From positions 434,001 to 498,000 of the forward strand of contig NZ_CP113116.1 in assembly GCF_026625985.1 (NCBI RefSeq): a DNA stretch of 64,000 nucleotides. Direction: 5' to 3'. Below, piece after piece: positions 43,016 through 51,980 of this stretch. The notes under the pieces were generated by a model, which was not told where the DNA came from, searched no databases, and saw nothing but the letters and a program-made list of their open reading frames with translations. Each line of letters opens with the position of its first letter. Within the stretch, counting starts at the first letter, position 1. This DNA is from Mycobacterium sp. Aquia_213. Its GTDB lineage: Bacteria; Actinomycetota; Actinomycetes; Mycobacteriales; Mycobacteriaceae. Position numbers and translations under genes: made by a program.

Positions 43016-44311
43016 TCAGCCGGCTAAGCGCCCGGCGCGCGCCAAAGCCACCAGGTGTACGCCGATTCCCACCAGCGGACCGCACAGCAGCGCGACCACG
43101 GTGCGGGTCTCCAGCGGTAGCGGCAGCAGCAGCAACAGACCCGACGCCGCGGTGGCCCCGACCCACCCCAGCGCGTAGGCCCGATGCAGCGCCGCGGCCA
43201 CGGCCGCGGCACCGGTGAGCGTCAGGATGGCGATCGACAGCGCCGCGCCCGTCAGCCACGCCAACAGGGCGCCGCTGGCGTCGTACTGGGCCCCGAACGC
43301 GACCCGCAGCAGCCACGGGCCCACCAGGCCGGCCGCCAGCACCCCGATCGCGCCGATGCCGCCGATGATCGCCGCCGGTGCGAGCAGGGCCCGCAACCGG
43401 TCGCGGCGCTCGTCCACGAAATGCGCGATCAGGTTGCCTTGCATCGCGGTCAACGGCACCAGCAGCGGCGCGCGGGTCAACGTCACGGCCAGGATGATCA
43501 CACCGCCTTGTGCCCCAAGCTGATTCGAGGTCAGCTTGAGCAGCACCGGGAATCCCATCACCAGGATCGCGCTGGCGCCCGCCGCGGTGATCGAGTGCGC
43601 GGTGCCCCGCAAGAACGTCGCCGTGTTGCCCGGTGTCAGCAGTCGGGCCGTCGCGCGGGCCGTGGGCGAGGCCGCCAGGATGACCAGCCAGGCCAGCGCG
43701 CCGGCCACCGTCGCCCACAGGAAACCGGTCAAACCCCAGCCGAGCACGAAGGTGGCCGCGGCGATCGCCACCCGCATCACCGCGTCGGTCACCATCAGCG
43801 CCCCGTACTGGGTCCACTGATCGGTGCCGGCCAGCATGCCGAGCAGGGTGGCGTGCAGACAGAATCCGGCCAGGCCGACGGAGAGCAGCGCCACCGACAA
43901 CCAGCGCTCTTCGGCGAACACCCGGCCACCCCACAACGGCGAGCTGCCCGCGATCACGACGGCCGCGGTGGCACCGACCATCGCGGCGACGCGCAGCGGG
44001 TGGTTGCGGAGTTCTGGACCCGGCAACGCCTCGATGTAGCGGGTGGCGCGCACTTCCCGGGTGGTTTCTTGCAGTAGGCCGAAGGCGGCCCCGGTGACCA
44101 GGCCGAATGCGCCCCAGAACACCCCGAACACCGAGAAGCCGCTCGGCGCCAGGTCACGAGCCGCCAGATAGATCACCGCGTAGCCGCACACCGCGGTCAG
44201 CGCGGTGGCGGCGCCGACCCGGGCCATGCTGCTGCGCGCGATCGGTCCCTGGGCCGCTCCCGCGGCCCCGGCAGCCCCCAACGGCGAGGCCGCGCCGCCG
44301 ACTTCGGTCAC
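43016..44311 (-). CDS. polysaccharide flippase-like membrane protein, Rv3630-like
   Basis: 431 residues from GTG 44311, the same length as Rv3630 as I recall it. It has about twelve hydrophobic segments and few charged loops, the pattern of MATE/Wzx-type transporters. By context it could move the polyprenyl-linked GalNAc across the membrane; this is inference. The frame stays open to 44404, but the extra N-terminus has no hydrophobic character and would cover the probable promoter (TACTAT/TATTTT around 44360 on the minus strand). Confidence 0.8.
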   Translation of the reverse strand: MTEVGGAASPLGAAGAAGAAQGPIARSSMARVGAATALTAVCGYAVIYLAARDLAPSGFSVFGVFWGAFGLVTGAAFGLLQETTREVRATRYIEALPGPELRNHPLRVAAMVGATAAVVIAGSSPLWGGRVFAEERWLSVALLSVGLAGFCLHATLLGMLAGTDQWTQYGALMVTDAVMRVAIAAATFVLGWGLTGFLWATVAGALAWLVILAASPTARATARLLTPGNTATFLRGTAHSITAAGASAILVMGFPVLLKLTSNQLGAQGGVIILAVTLTRAPLLVPLTAMQGNLIAHFVDERRDRLRALLAPAAIIGGIGAIGVLAAGLVGPWLLRVAFGAQYDASGALLAWLTGAALSIAILTLTGAAAVAAALHRAYALGWVGATAASGLLLLLPLPLETRTVVALLCGPLVGIGVHLVALARAGRLAG

Positions 44312-44438
44312 CGGCGCCGCGCTGTCAGCCGACAGACCCGATGCATAGCCACAATTTGAAAATAGTAAGTGCGCGGCTGCCATGGCTGGCGGTGACGACC
44401 GCATTCGCCCTAATGTGGGCGCCTGTCAGGAAGGACCC

Positions 44439-45515
44439 ATGGCCGCCGCTCGTATCTTCGGGATCTCGCTGTTAGTCACGTTGGCGGCCCTCGCGCTCGG
44501 CTATGCCCACGGCGGGCTCAACGCCCTGTTCCTTCTGGTGGCCCTGGGCATCCTCGAGGTGTCGTTGTCCTTCGACAACGCAATCATCAACGCCGCCGTG
44601 CTGAAGCGGATGAGCCCGTTCTGGCGGCAGATGTTCCTAACGATCGGGATTTTGATCGCCGTATTCGGGATGCGGCTGCTCTTCCCGCTGCTGATCGTGT
44701 GGGCGAGCGCGGGCATCGACCCGGTGCACGCGCTGCACCTGGCCCTCAATCCGCCGCCGCACGGCGCACTGGAATTCCCGGACGGCTCGCCCAGCTACGA
44801 GAAGCTGGTGACTGCGGCCCATCCGCAGATCGCGGCGTTCGGCGGAGTATTTCTGCTGATGCTGTTTCTGGATTTCATCGTTTACGACCGAGACATCAAG
44901 TGGCTCAAGTGGATTGAGGTCCCCTTTGCCCGGATTGGTCGTCTCGCCGAGGTCTCGGTGGTGGCCACCGCCGTGGTGCTGGTCTTGGTCGGTACGCAGC
45001 TGACCCACTCCAGCGAGGAGTGCGCGACGGTGCTGACCGCCGGGCTACTGGGCCTGGTGACGTATTTGATCGTCAACGGTTTGAGCCAGGCGTTTCGGCC
45101 GGCTGATGCCGACGGCGCCGAGGCCGCCTCGCCCGCCCTGGCGGTGGGCAAGGCCGGCCTGACGCTGTTCCTGTACCTCGAGGTACTGGACGCGGCCTTC
45201 TCGTTCGACGGGGTCACCGGTGCCTTCGCGATCACGTCGGACCCGATCATCATCGCCCTCGGTCTGGGATTGATCGGCTCGATGTTCGTCCGCTCGATCA
45301 CGATCTACCTGGTCCAGCAGCAGACGCTGGACCGCTACGTGTATCTGGAACACGGCGCACACTGGGCGATCGGCGCGTTGTCGGTGATCATGCTGTTGTC
45401 CATCGAACAGCACTATCGGATCCCCGAGGTGCTCACCGCCTTGGTCGGCGTGGTGTTCATCGGGGCGGCATTCGGCTGGAGCGTGCTGCGCAACAGGCGC
45501 GAGGCCACTGGCTGA
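44439..45515 (+). CDS. DUF475/TerC-like membrane protein, Rv3629c-like
   Basis: 358 residues with about nine membrane helices. The motif E-V-S-L-S-F-D-N-A-I-I-N in the second helix and its echo E-V-L-D-A-A-F-S-F-D-G-V near the C-terminus are the paired acidic signatures of the TerC/DUF475 group, proposed to handle metal ions or cell-surface protein metalation. ATG 44439 has a good SD (AGGAAGGA). A TAATGT -10-like box lies at 44411-44416. Function in mycobacteria is unknown. Confidence 0.85.
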   Translation: MAAARIFGISLLVTLAALALGYAHGGLNALFLLVALGILEVSLSFDNAIINAAVLKRMSPFWRQMFLTIGILIAVFGMRLLFPLLIVWASAGIDPVHALHLALNPPPHGALEFPDGSPSYEKLVTAAHPQIAAFGGVFLLMLFLDFIVYDRDIKWLKWIEVPFARIGRLAEVSVVATAVVLVLVGTQLTHSSEECATVLTAGLLGLVTYLIVNGLSQAFRPADADGAEAASPALAVGKAGLTLFLYLEVLDAAFSFDGVTGAFAITSDPIIIALGLGLIGSMFVRSITIYLVQQQTLDRYVYLEHGAHWAIGALSVIMLLSIEQHYRIPEVLTALVGVVFIGAAFGWSVLRNRREATG

Positions 45516-45521
45516 GTCGGG

Positions 45522-46238
45522 CTATGCCTCGATTTGCCCGGCGATGCGCCGTTCGATGCTGGCCCGCGCGGGCGCCGGCAGCGCGATGAGGCCGTCGAGC
45601 TCCTTGCCGGCCCGCGCGTAGGCGTTCTGCCGCTCCTCACGGGTGGCTCCCTCGTCCTGCGCCAGGTGCAGCAGGTTCTGGGCGCGGGCCAGCCGTTGCT
45701 GTTCGTCCTCAGAGAAATCGCTGCGGCGCCGGCGAATTGCCTCGGCCTCGGCGATCTCGAACGCGCTGATGTACTCGTGGACGGCGTCGCGGTAGTCCAG
45801 GTATGCCGACCGGTCACCGGCGAAATCGTCGGGCCGCTCCGGCCGCAGCAAATCCGCGTGCCGCTTCGCCTTGTGGAAGGCGATGGTCAGCGGATCGCGC
45901 ATATTCGTCATCAACGGGAAATCCAGCAGTTTGGCGATGTCGACCTCGTACTCCAGCCATTGCGTGTCCATACGATCATGTGCCGCAAGGAGTTTCGTGA
46001 GATCTCGTCGAGAACTCTCCTCGTCGCCGCGCTGGGGGTACCTCCCGCTTGCGGGGGACCGGCCGGATGCCTGAGCGATGGCGATCTTGGTCTGCTGCTT
46101 GAGCCGATAGCGTTCCAGTCGTCGCTGCGCCCGGCGCTCGTTCGCGGCGGCCACCGCCCTGACGCCAGTTCCGAGCGCGCCCGCGAACGGGAAGATCAGC
46201 CACCAGAAATTCGCGGCGAAATGAAGCACCGGGGTCAC
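45522..46238 (-). CDS. membrane-anchored coiled-coil protein with embedded repeat
   Basis: 238 residues from GTG 46238 (another GTG at 46230-46227 is in frame). One membrane segment at the N-terminus (F-W-W-L-I-F-P-F-A-G-A-L-G) is followed by a long charged helical region rich in Arg/Glu (N-E-R-R-A-Q-R-R-L-E-R-Y-R). Residues about 60-80 are encoded partly by a palindromic GC-rich repeat (46034-46060), giving a low-complexity insertion. No domain is recognised, and I recall no gene here in H37Rv. It follows ppa on the same strand after 58 bp. Confidence 0.75.
   Translation of the reverse strand: MTPVLHFAANFWWLIFPFAGALGTGVRAVAAANERRAQRRLERYRLKQQTKIAIAQASGRSPASGRYPQRGDEESSRRDLTKLLAAHDRMDTQWLEYEVDIAKLLDFPLMTNMRDPLTIAFHKAKRHADLLRPERPDDFAGDRSAYLDYRDAVHEYISAFEIAEAEAIRRRRSDFSEDEQQRLARAQNLLHLAQDEGATREERQNAYARAGKELDGLIALPAPARASIERRIAGQIEA
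46034..46060. repeat. short palindromic element inside a gene
   Basis: GGGGGTACCTCCCGCTTGCG and following GGGGACC: a KpnI-type GGTACC next to a CCCGC-TT-GCGGG hairpin. It stands inside the coiled-coil gene in frame. The form is that of a dispersed palindromic repeat known to occur in many copies in some non-tuberculous mycobacteria; copy number cannot be seen here. Confidence 0.5.
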
Positions 46239-46296
46239 CTCGCCAGGATGCCACCGAGAATCCCGGAGGGTGGTGGCTGCGGTTACGCCAGCAGCG

Positions 46297-46785
46297 TTAG
46301 TGCCCGCCCTCTTTGAACCGCGCGATCGAGCGCTCCACCTCGGCCTCGGCTTCGGCGCGGCCGACCCAGTCCGCCGCCTTGACGTACTTGCCCGGCTCCA
46401 GGGCCTTGTACTGCGAGAAGAAGTGCTTGATGACGTCCAGTTCGTAGGACGGAACATCGCCGATGTCCTGGATGTGGTCCCACCGGTGATCGCCGGCCGG
46501 GACACACAACACCTTGTCGTCACCGCCGGCCTCGTCAACCATCTTGAACATGCCCACCGGTCGCGCCTCGACCAGCACACCCGGGAACACCGACTCGGGA
46601 AGCAGCAGCAGCACGTCCAGCGGGTCGCCGTCCTCGCCCAGGGTGTTCTCGATGAAGCCGTAGTCGGTCGGGTAGGCCATCGACGTGTAGAGGTAGCGGT
46701 CGAGCTTGACGCGCCCCGTGTCGTGATCGACCTCGTACTTGTTCCGCTGGCCTTTCGGGATCTCAATGACCACGTCGAATTGCAC
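46297..46785 (-). CDS. ppa: inorganic pyrophosphatase
   Basis: A 162-residue family I pyrophosphatase (Rv3628). It has the signature D-G-D-P-L-D-V-L at the metal site, E-I-P-K-G near the N-terminus with substrate-binding Glu/Lys, and K-A-A-D-W near the end. It hydrolyses PPi to drive biosynthesis in the cytoplasm. GTG start at 46785. It is divergent from the carboxypeptidase gene, 125 bp apart, and contains the two histidines near the N-terminus (H-D-T-G) seen in mycobacterial enzymes only in part. Confidence 0.96.
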   Translation of the reverse strand: MQFDVVIEIPKGQRNKYEVDHDTGRVKLDRYLYTSMAYPTDYGFIENTLGEDGDPLDVLLLLPESVFPGVLVEARPVGMFKMVDEAGGDDKVLCVPAGDHRWDHIQDIGDVPSYELDVIKHFFSQYKALEPGKYVKAADWVGRAEAEAEVERSIARFKEGGH

Positions 46786-46910
46786 TGTCTGACGCTCCTT
46801 TGAAGAGAAGTAAGTCTGGGTGGACCCGGTAGATCGGTTCGTCGCGGATCACCCTAGTCGAGCGAGTTTCGGCAGATTCGGCAGAATAGGACCAAACAGT
46901 CAGGAGAGTG

Positions 46911-48296
46911 ATGGGTCGTACTCGCTGGCGGAAATCCACCCAGGTGTTCATCGGATTGGCCGTGCTGGCGTTCGTCGCCGCCGTGGTGGCCGCGGCCACC
47001 TTCTTCACCACGGGTGGGCACGGCAGCGGCGGCGCGCACGTTGCGGTCCCGCCGCCCCGGGCACCGATCGTGAAGCCGGGAATGGTGCCCGTCGCCGACA
47101 CCGCCGAGACGCCCTCGGCCGGTGCGCTGGCGGCCGTGCTGGCCCCGGTGGCGGCCGACCCCAATCTCGGCCGGCTCGGTGGCCGGATCACCGACGCCCT
47201 CACCGGCAAGGAGCTCTGGCAGGTGGCCGCCGACGTGCCCTTGGTGCCGGCGTCGACCAACAAGGTCCTGACGGCGGCCGCGGCGCTGCTGACCTTGGAT
47301 CGGCAGGCCCGCATCAGCACGCGGGTCGTGGCCGGCAGTCAGAACGCCCAGGGGCCGATCGTGCTGGTGGGCGCCGGCGATCCGACGCTGTCGGCGGCGG
47401 CGCCCGACGCGCCGACCTGGTACCGCGGTGCGCCACGCCTCAGCGACCTGGTGGAGCAGATTCATCGCAGCGGCATGACGCCGACGACCGTGCAAGTGGA
47501 CACCTCGGCGTTCACCGGCCCGACGATGGCGCAGGGCTGGGACCCCACCGACATCGACAACGGGGACATCGCGCCGATCGAGCCGGTGATGATCGACTGC
47601 GGACGCATCCAGCCCAGCACCGTCAACTCGCGGCGGTCCAAGAACCCGGCGCTGGACGCCGGCCGCGAGCTGGCCAAGGCCCTCGGCCTGGATCCCGCCG
47701 CGGTGACCATTGCCTCGGCGCCGTCCGGGGCGCGGCAGCTGGCGGTGGTGCAATCGGCGCCGCTGGTCCAGCGGCTCGGCGAGATGATGGATCACTCCGA
47801 CAACGTGCTGGCCGAATCCATCGCCCGTGAGGTGGCCGCGGCGATCAACCGGCCACGCAGCTTCGCGGGCGCGGTCGACGCGGTGACCAACCGATTGGGC
47901 ACCGCGCATGTCGACACCACCGGCGCCACGTTGGTGGACTCCAGCGGGCTGTCGGTCGACGACCGCCTGACGGCCAAGACGCTCGACGGCACGGTGCAGG
48001 CCGCCGCCGGGCCGGACCAGGCCTCGCTGCGGGCGCTGCTGGATCTGCTGCCGATCGCCGGCGGCAGCGGGACGCTGGCCGACCGCTTTCTCGACCCGGC
48101 CACCAATCAGGGACCGGCCGGCTGGCTGCGCGCCAAGACCGGCTCGTTGACCGCGACCAACTCGCTGGTCGGAGTCGTCACCGACCGCACCGGACGGGTG
48201 CTCACGTTCGCGTTCATCTCCAACGCCGCCGGCCCCAACGGACGCAACGCGATGGACGCCCTGGCCACGCGCCTGTGGACCTGCGGGTGCACATGA
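46911..48296 (+). CDS. D-alanyl-D-alanine carboxypeptidase/endopeptidase, PBP4 class
   Basis: 461 residues, as Rv3627c. An N-terminal membrane anchor (about 12-34) and a Pro/Ala linker precede a peptidase S13 domain. The active-site S-T-N-K has the nucleophile Ser115 and Lys118; S-D-N is in D-H-S-D-N-V-L; and K-T-G is in R-A-K-T-G-S-L. It trims or cuts peptidoglycan peptides in the periplasm. ATG 46911 with AGGAG upstream; GTG 46908 is adjacent. It overlaps the next gene by 4 bp (ATGA), starting a string to hpt. Confidence 0.93.
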   Translation: MGRTRWRKSTQVFIGLAVLAFVAAVVAAATFFTTGGHGSGGAHVAVPPPRAPIVKPGMVPVADTAETPSAGALAAVLAPVAADPNLGRLGGRITDALTGKELWQVAADVPLVPASTNKVLTAAAALLTLDRQARISTRVVAGSQNAQGPIVLVGAGDPTLSAAAPDAPTWYRGAPRLSDLVEQIHRSGMTPTTVQVDTSAFTGPTMAQGWDPTDIDNGDIAPIEPVMIDCGRIQPSTVNSRRSKNPALDAGRELAKALGLDPAAVTIASAPSGARQLAVVQSAPLVQRLGEMMDHSDNVLAESIAREVAAAINRPRSFAGAVDAVTNRLGTAHVDTTGATLVDSSGLSVDDRLTAKTLDGTVQAAAGPDQASLRALLDLLPIAGGSGTLADRFLDPATNQGPAGWLRAKTGSLTATNSLVGVVTDRTGRVLTFAFISNAAGPNGRNAMDALATRLWTCGCT

Positions 48297-49339
48297 GCGC
48301 CCCGCCCGACCTGACCCTCGGTAACGCCGTCGACTGGCAGTTCGCGGCGACGGTCGCCGCTCGGCTGGCCCGGCCCAGTCCGCCCGCCAGCGACTACACC
48401 CGCCGTCAGGCGATCGACGAGCTCGCGAGTTCGGCGACGAAAGCCGAACCACTGGTACGTGACGTGACGGGCCTGACCACCAACGGCGAAGTGCCGGCGG
48501 CCCGCATCGTCGATCGCGCGCAGTGGGTCCGTGCCGCGGCGGACTCGATGCGCGTGATGACGAACGGCGCCGAAAAGCCGCGCGGGTTTCTTACCGGCCG
48601 GCTCACCGGTGCGCAGACCGGTGCCGTGCTGGCGTTTGTGGCGTCCGGAATCCTCGGCCAGTACGACCCGTTCTTCGCCGACAAAGAGGGCTGCCTGCTG
48701 CTGGTGTATCCGAACGTGATCGCCGTCGAGCGCCAGCTGCGGGTCGATCCGGCCGATTTCCGGCTGTGGGTGTGCCTGCACGAGGTGACGCACCGGGTGC
48801 AGTTCACCGCCAACCGCTGGCTGCCCGACTACATGTCGGACGCGCTCGCGCTGTTGACCCGCGACGCCGGCGACGACATCGGCGAAGTGGCCGGCCGGCT
48901 GGCCGAGTACGTGCGCAACCGCGGTCTAGTCACGTCCGACGCTTCCGCGTCGGGGATTGTCGGGCTGGTGCGTGCCGTTCAGTCCGAGCCACAGCGCCAG
49001 GCGCTGGATCGGCTGCTGGTGCTGGGCACCTTGCTGGAGGGGCATGCCGACCACGTGATGGATGCCGTCGGGCCCAAGGCGGTGCCGTCGGTGGCCACCA
49101 TCCGCGGTCGGTTCGACGACCGCCGCCACCGCAAGCCGCCGCCGCTGCAGCGCCTGATGCGTGCCCTGCTGGGCCTGGACGCCAAGCTCAACCAGTACAC
49201 CCGCGGCAAGGCGTTCGTCGACCATGTGGTGGGCCGGGTCGGAATGGAGCGGTTCAACACCGTCTGGTCCGGCCCCGAAACGCTGCCGCTGCCCACCGAG
49301 ATCGAAGACCCCCAGCGATGGATCGACAGGATTCTGTAG
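48293..49339 (+). CDS. zincin-like protein of the F420-associated DUF2342 family
   Basis: 348 residues, Rv3626c-like. The motif L-H-E-V-T-H-R-V-Q-F with His163 and the second His at 167 is an HExxH zinc site. The third ligand is likely in E-G-H-A-D-H near residue 252. The family is annotated as 'coenzyme F420 biosynthesis-associated' or zincin-like metallopeptidase; protease activity is unproven. Its ATG overlaps the upstream stop, and its 3' end overlaps tilS by 22 bp, so translation is tightly coupled. Confidence 0.88.
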   Translation: MSAPPDLTLGNAVDWQFAATVAARLARPSPPASDYTRRQAIDELASSATKAEPLVRDVTGLTTNGEVPAARIVDRAQWVRAAADSMRVMTNGAEKPRGFLTGRLTGAQTGAVLAFVASGILGQYDPFFADKEGCLLLVYPNVIAVERQLRVDPADFRLWVCLHEVTHRVQFTANRWLPDYMSDALALLTRDAGDDIGEVAGRLAEYVRNRGLVTSDASASGIVGLVRAVQSEPQRQALDRLLVLGTLLEGHADHVMDAVGPKAVPSVATIRGRFDDRRHRKPPPLQRLMRALLGLDAKLNQYTRGKAFVDHVVGRVGMERFNTVWSGPETLPLPTEIEDPQRWIDRIL

Positions 49340-50277
49340 CGCAGCTGCGCGCGGCTGTCGAGGCGTTCGCGAAGACCTATCCGGTCGCCGGCGACCAATG
49401 GGGTGTGGCGCTATCGGGCGGGCCGGACTCGCTGGCACTCACCGCGGTCGCGGCCGCGCTGCGGCCCACCACCGCGCTGATCGTCGACCACGGCCTGCAG
49501 CCCGAGTCGGCCGCCGTCGCCGAAACCGCGCGCACCCAGGCGGTCGCGTTGGGATGCGTTGGCGCACAAGTCATTTGCGTACAGGTGGGCAATGACGGCG
49601 GCCCGGAGGCCGCTGCCCGCGCCGCCCGCTACGCGGCGTTGAGCGCCTACCAGCTCGGGCCGGTGCTGTTGGCCCACACCCTCGACGATCAAGCCGAGAC
49701 CGTGCTGCTCGGGCTGGGCCGCGGCTCCGGAGCGCGCTCGATCGCCGGAATGCGCCCGCACGATCCGCCGTGGTGCCGGCCATTGCTGGGTGTCCGGCGT
49801 GCCACCACGCATGCCGCGTGCCGCGAGCTGGGCCTGACCGCGTGGCAGGACCCGCACAACGACGATCGCCGCTTCACCCGCAGCCGGCTGCGACACGAGG
49901 TGCTGCCGCTGCTCGAGGACGTGCTGGGCGGCGGGGTAGCCGAGGCGCTGGCCCGGACCGCGACGGCGCTGCGGGAGGACACCGAGTTCATCGACACGCT
50001 CGCGGCCGAGGCGCTGCCCGGCGTGCGGGCGGACCGCGGGCTGGGCGCCCAGGCCATGGCGACGTTGCCCGACCCGGTACGGCGCCGGGTGATCCGCGGC
50101 TGGCTGCTGGCCGGTGGGGCGACGGGCCTGACCGACAAGCAGATCCGCGGGGTGGACGCGCTGGTCACCGCGTGGCGCGGGCAGGGCGGGGTGGCCGTCG
50201 GCTCGGATTTGCGCGGCGAGCGGCTGATCGCGGGGCGGCGCGACGGCATGCTGATCTTGCGCCGCGAGCCTGTGTAA
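49318..50277 (+). CDS. tilS: tRNA(Ile)-lysidine synthase
   Basis: 319 residues (Rv3625c, old name mesJ). The PP-loop S-G-G-P-D-S (33-38) binds ATP; A-H-T-L-D-D-Q-A-E-T and a C-terminal substrate-binding part follow. It changes C34 of the tRNA-Ile(CAU) anticodon to lysidine so that AUA is read as isoleucine; essential. ATG at 49318 inside the 3' end of the upstream gene. hpt follows 59 bp later, an order (tilS-hpt-ftsH) kept in many bacteria although here ftsH is 11 kb away. Confidence 0.94.
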   Translation: MDRQDSVAQLRAAVEAFAKTYPVAGDQWGVALSGGPDSLALTAVAAALRPTTALIVDHGLQPESAAVAETARTQAVALGCVGAQVICVQVGNDGGPEAAARAARYAALSAYQLGPVLLAHTLDDQAETVLLGLGRGSGARSIAGMRPHDPPWCRPLLGVRRATTHAACRELGLTAWQDPHNDDRRFTRSRLRHEVLPLLEDVLGGGVAEALARTATALREDTEFIDTLAAEALPGVRADRGLGAQAMATLPDPVRRRVIRGWLLAGGATGLTDKQIRGVDALVTAWRGQGGVAVGSDLRGERLIAGRRDGMLILRREPV

Positions 50278-50336
50278 AGTCCGCAAAATTGTCGCCGCCG
50301 TTGGTTGTTCGGCCGCTGACATGGCACGCTGTGGGC

Positions 50337-50942
50337 GTGGCCCAGATCTCCTCGGCGATAACGCCCGAGCAGCCAGTGGACCTCTACCCGGGGGATATCA
50401 AGTCTGTGCTGCTCACGACCGAGCAGATCCAGGCCCGCGTCGTCGAGTTCGGCGAGCAGATCGGCAACGATTACCGCGAGTCCGTTTCCGAGACCGGACA
50501 GGACCTGCTGTTGGTCACGGTGCTCAAGGGCGCCGTGATGTTCGTCACCGACCTGGCCCGCGCGATTCCGGTGCCGACGCAGTTCGAATTCATGGCCGTC
50601 AGCTCCTACGGGACCTCGACGTCGTCGTCGGGGGTGGTGCGCATCCTCAAGGACCTGGACCGCGATATCAACGGTCGCGACGTGTTGATCGTCGAGGATG
50701 TCGTCGACTCCGGTCTGACCCTGTCGTGGCTGCTGCGCAACCTGAAGACCCGCCATCCCCGCTCGCTGCGGGTGTGCACGCTGCTGCGCAAGCCCGACGC
50801 GGTGCGCGCCAACGTCGAAATCTCCTATGTGGGCTTCGACATTCCCAATGACTTCGTCGTCGGCTACGGCCTGGACTACGACGAGCGCTATCGCGACCTG
50901 TCGTACATCGGCACCCTGGATCCCAGGGTCTACGAGCAGTAG
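50337..50942 (+). CDS. hpt: hypoxanthine-guanine phosphoribosyltransferase
   Basis: 201 residues from GTG 50337 (GTG 50331 also possible). The PRPP site V-L-I-V-E-D-V-V-D-S-G-L-T is near residues 120-132. The catalytic loop S-S-Y-G-T-S-T and the purine-binding F-V-V-G-Y-G-L-D-Y near the end are present. It salvages hypoxanthine and guanine to IMP and GMP (Rv3624c). Convergent with lpqG after 7 bp. Confidence 0.95.
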   Translation: MAQISSAITPEQPVDLYPGDIKSVLLTTEQIQARVVEFGEQIGNDYRESVSETGQDLLLVTVLKGAVMFVTDLARAIPVPTQFEFMAVSSYGTSTSSSGVVRILKDLDRDINGRDVLIVEDVVDSGLTLSWLLRNLKTRHPRSLRVCTLLRKPDAVRANVEISYVGFDIPNDFVVGYGLDYDERYRDLSYIGTLDPRVYEQ

Positions 50943-50949
50943 TCGCGAG

Positions 50950-51699
50950 CTAGTCCAGCTCCCACGCCGCGGTCACCGAGAAGCTCACCGTCTGCTGACC
51001 CGGCTCCAGCGGTACCGGGACGGCCATGGCTTTGGGCGGTGACTGCGGCGCCCCGGCGGTGACCGAGCCGCCGGTCGACTCCGAGATGGACAACACCTTG
51101 CCCAGCCGCAGTCCGGATAGCTGCGCGTACTGGTCGGCGCGATTCTTGGCGTCGTTGAAGGCCCGCGCCCGCGCGTCCTTGACCAGCTGCGAGTCATCGG
51201 CGATCGAGAAGCTGACCGAAGTGATCCGGGTGGCGTCACCGCCGGTGCTGACGATCAGCGCGAGCATGCGTGACGCGGCGTCGGTCGGGTGGATCTTGAC
51301 CTGGATGGCGTTGGTGGCGCGGTAGCCGGTGATCGTGGCGGTGCCGCCGGGCTCGGGACCTCCGTATTGCGGCTGCAGTGTCACCTGGGTGGTGCTGATG
51401 TCTTTGCGGTCGATGCCGGCACCGACGAGCGCATTGATGACCGCTTGCTGGCGGTCGTTGGTCTGGTTCATCGCCGAGGTGACGTCGGGTGCGTTGAATT
51501 CGATGCCGACGTCGGCAGTCAACGTGTCCGGGACGCCTTGCACTTGGCCCGATCCCACCACGGTGACCTGGCGAGGATTCGCTCCCGGTGGTGCCGCGTT
51601 GTGGGAATCACACGCCGACACCGTGGTCAGGGCCAAGCCGACCGCAGCCACGGCAATCGAGGCGCGGATACAACCCGGGGCACGCTTTTCGATCGCCAT
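50950..51699 (-). CDS. lpqG: SIMPL-domain lipoprotein LpqG
   Basis: 249 residues, Rv3623-like. A signal peptide with lipobox V-S-A-C places the lipidated cysteine at residue 30. The mature part is one SIMPL/DUF541 domain: V-T-V-V-G-S-G-Q-V, G-I-E-F-N-A-P-D, and A-R-A-R-A-F-N-D-A-K-N-R-A-D-Q-Y near the C-terminal third. It is anchored to the outer face of the plasma membrane; function unknown. ATG 51699 is preferred; a TTG at 51708 is in frame. Confidence 0.9.
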   Translation of the reverse strand: MAIEKRAPGCIRASIAVAAVGLALTTVSACDSHNAAPPGANPRQVTVVGSGQVQGVPDTLTADVGIEFNAPDVTSAMNQTNDRQQAVINALVGAGIDRKDISTTQVTLQPQYGGPEPGGTATITGYRATNAIQVKIHPTDAASRMLALIVSTGGDATRITSVSFSIADDSQLVKDARARAFNDAKNRADQYAQLSGLRLGKVLSISESTGGSVTAGAPQSPPKAMAVPVPLEPGQQTVSFSVTAAWELD

Positions 51700-51710
51700 G
51701 CCTGGCAACC

Positions 51711-51980
51711 CTAGCCGTTTGACGGATCATTGCTCCAGGGGTCGCCCATCGTCTGGTCGTCGCGGGCGCCTTCGATCGTCGCGTGATCGCCAATCGCTTT
51801 GCGGGAAAGCCAGTTTGAAAACACTGCCATTGCCAACAGCTGCACGATCACTAGCGCCAGCGGAAGATTCGCCGCGATCGTGGCCCATATCAGAGCCGGC
51901 GTGATGACCGGTGCCACCATCAATCCTGTCATCACCCCCAGCAGTTGGATTGTGCCGGTTTGGCTTTTGTTCTCGTTCAT
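51711..51980 (-). CDS. small two-helix membrane protein coupled to the P450
   Basis: 89 residues with two membrane segments (L-L-G-V-M-T-G-L-M-V-A-P-V-I-T-P and L-A-L-V-I-V-Q-L-L-A-M-A-V-F) and a polar C-terminus ending D-P-S-N-G. The ATG overlaps the stop of the P450 gene by 4 bp (ATGA), so it is co-translated with it. No family is recognised. It may anchor or serve the P450, but nothing proves this. I recall no gene here in H37Rv. Confidence 0.7.
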   Translation of the reverse strand: MNENKSQTGTIQLLGVMTGLMVAPVITPALIWATIAANLPLALVIVQLLAMAVFSNWLSRKAIGDHATIEGARDDQTMGDPWSNDPSNG

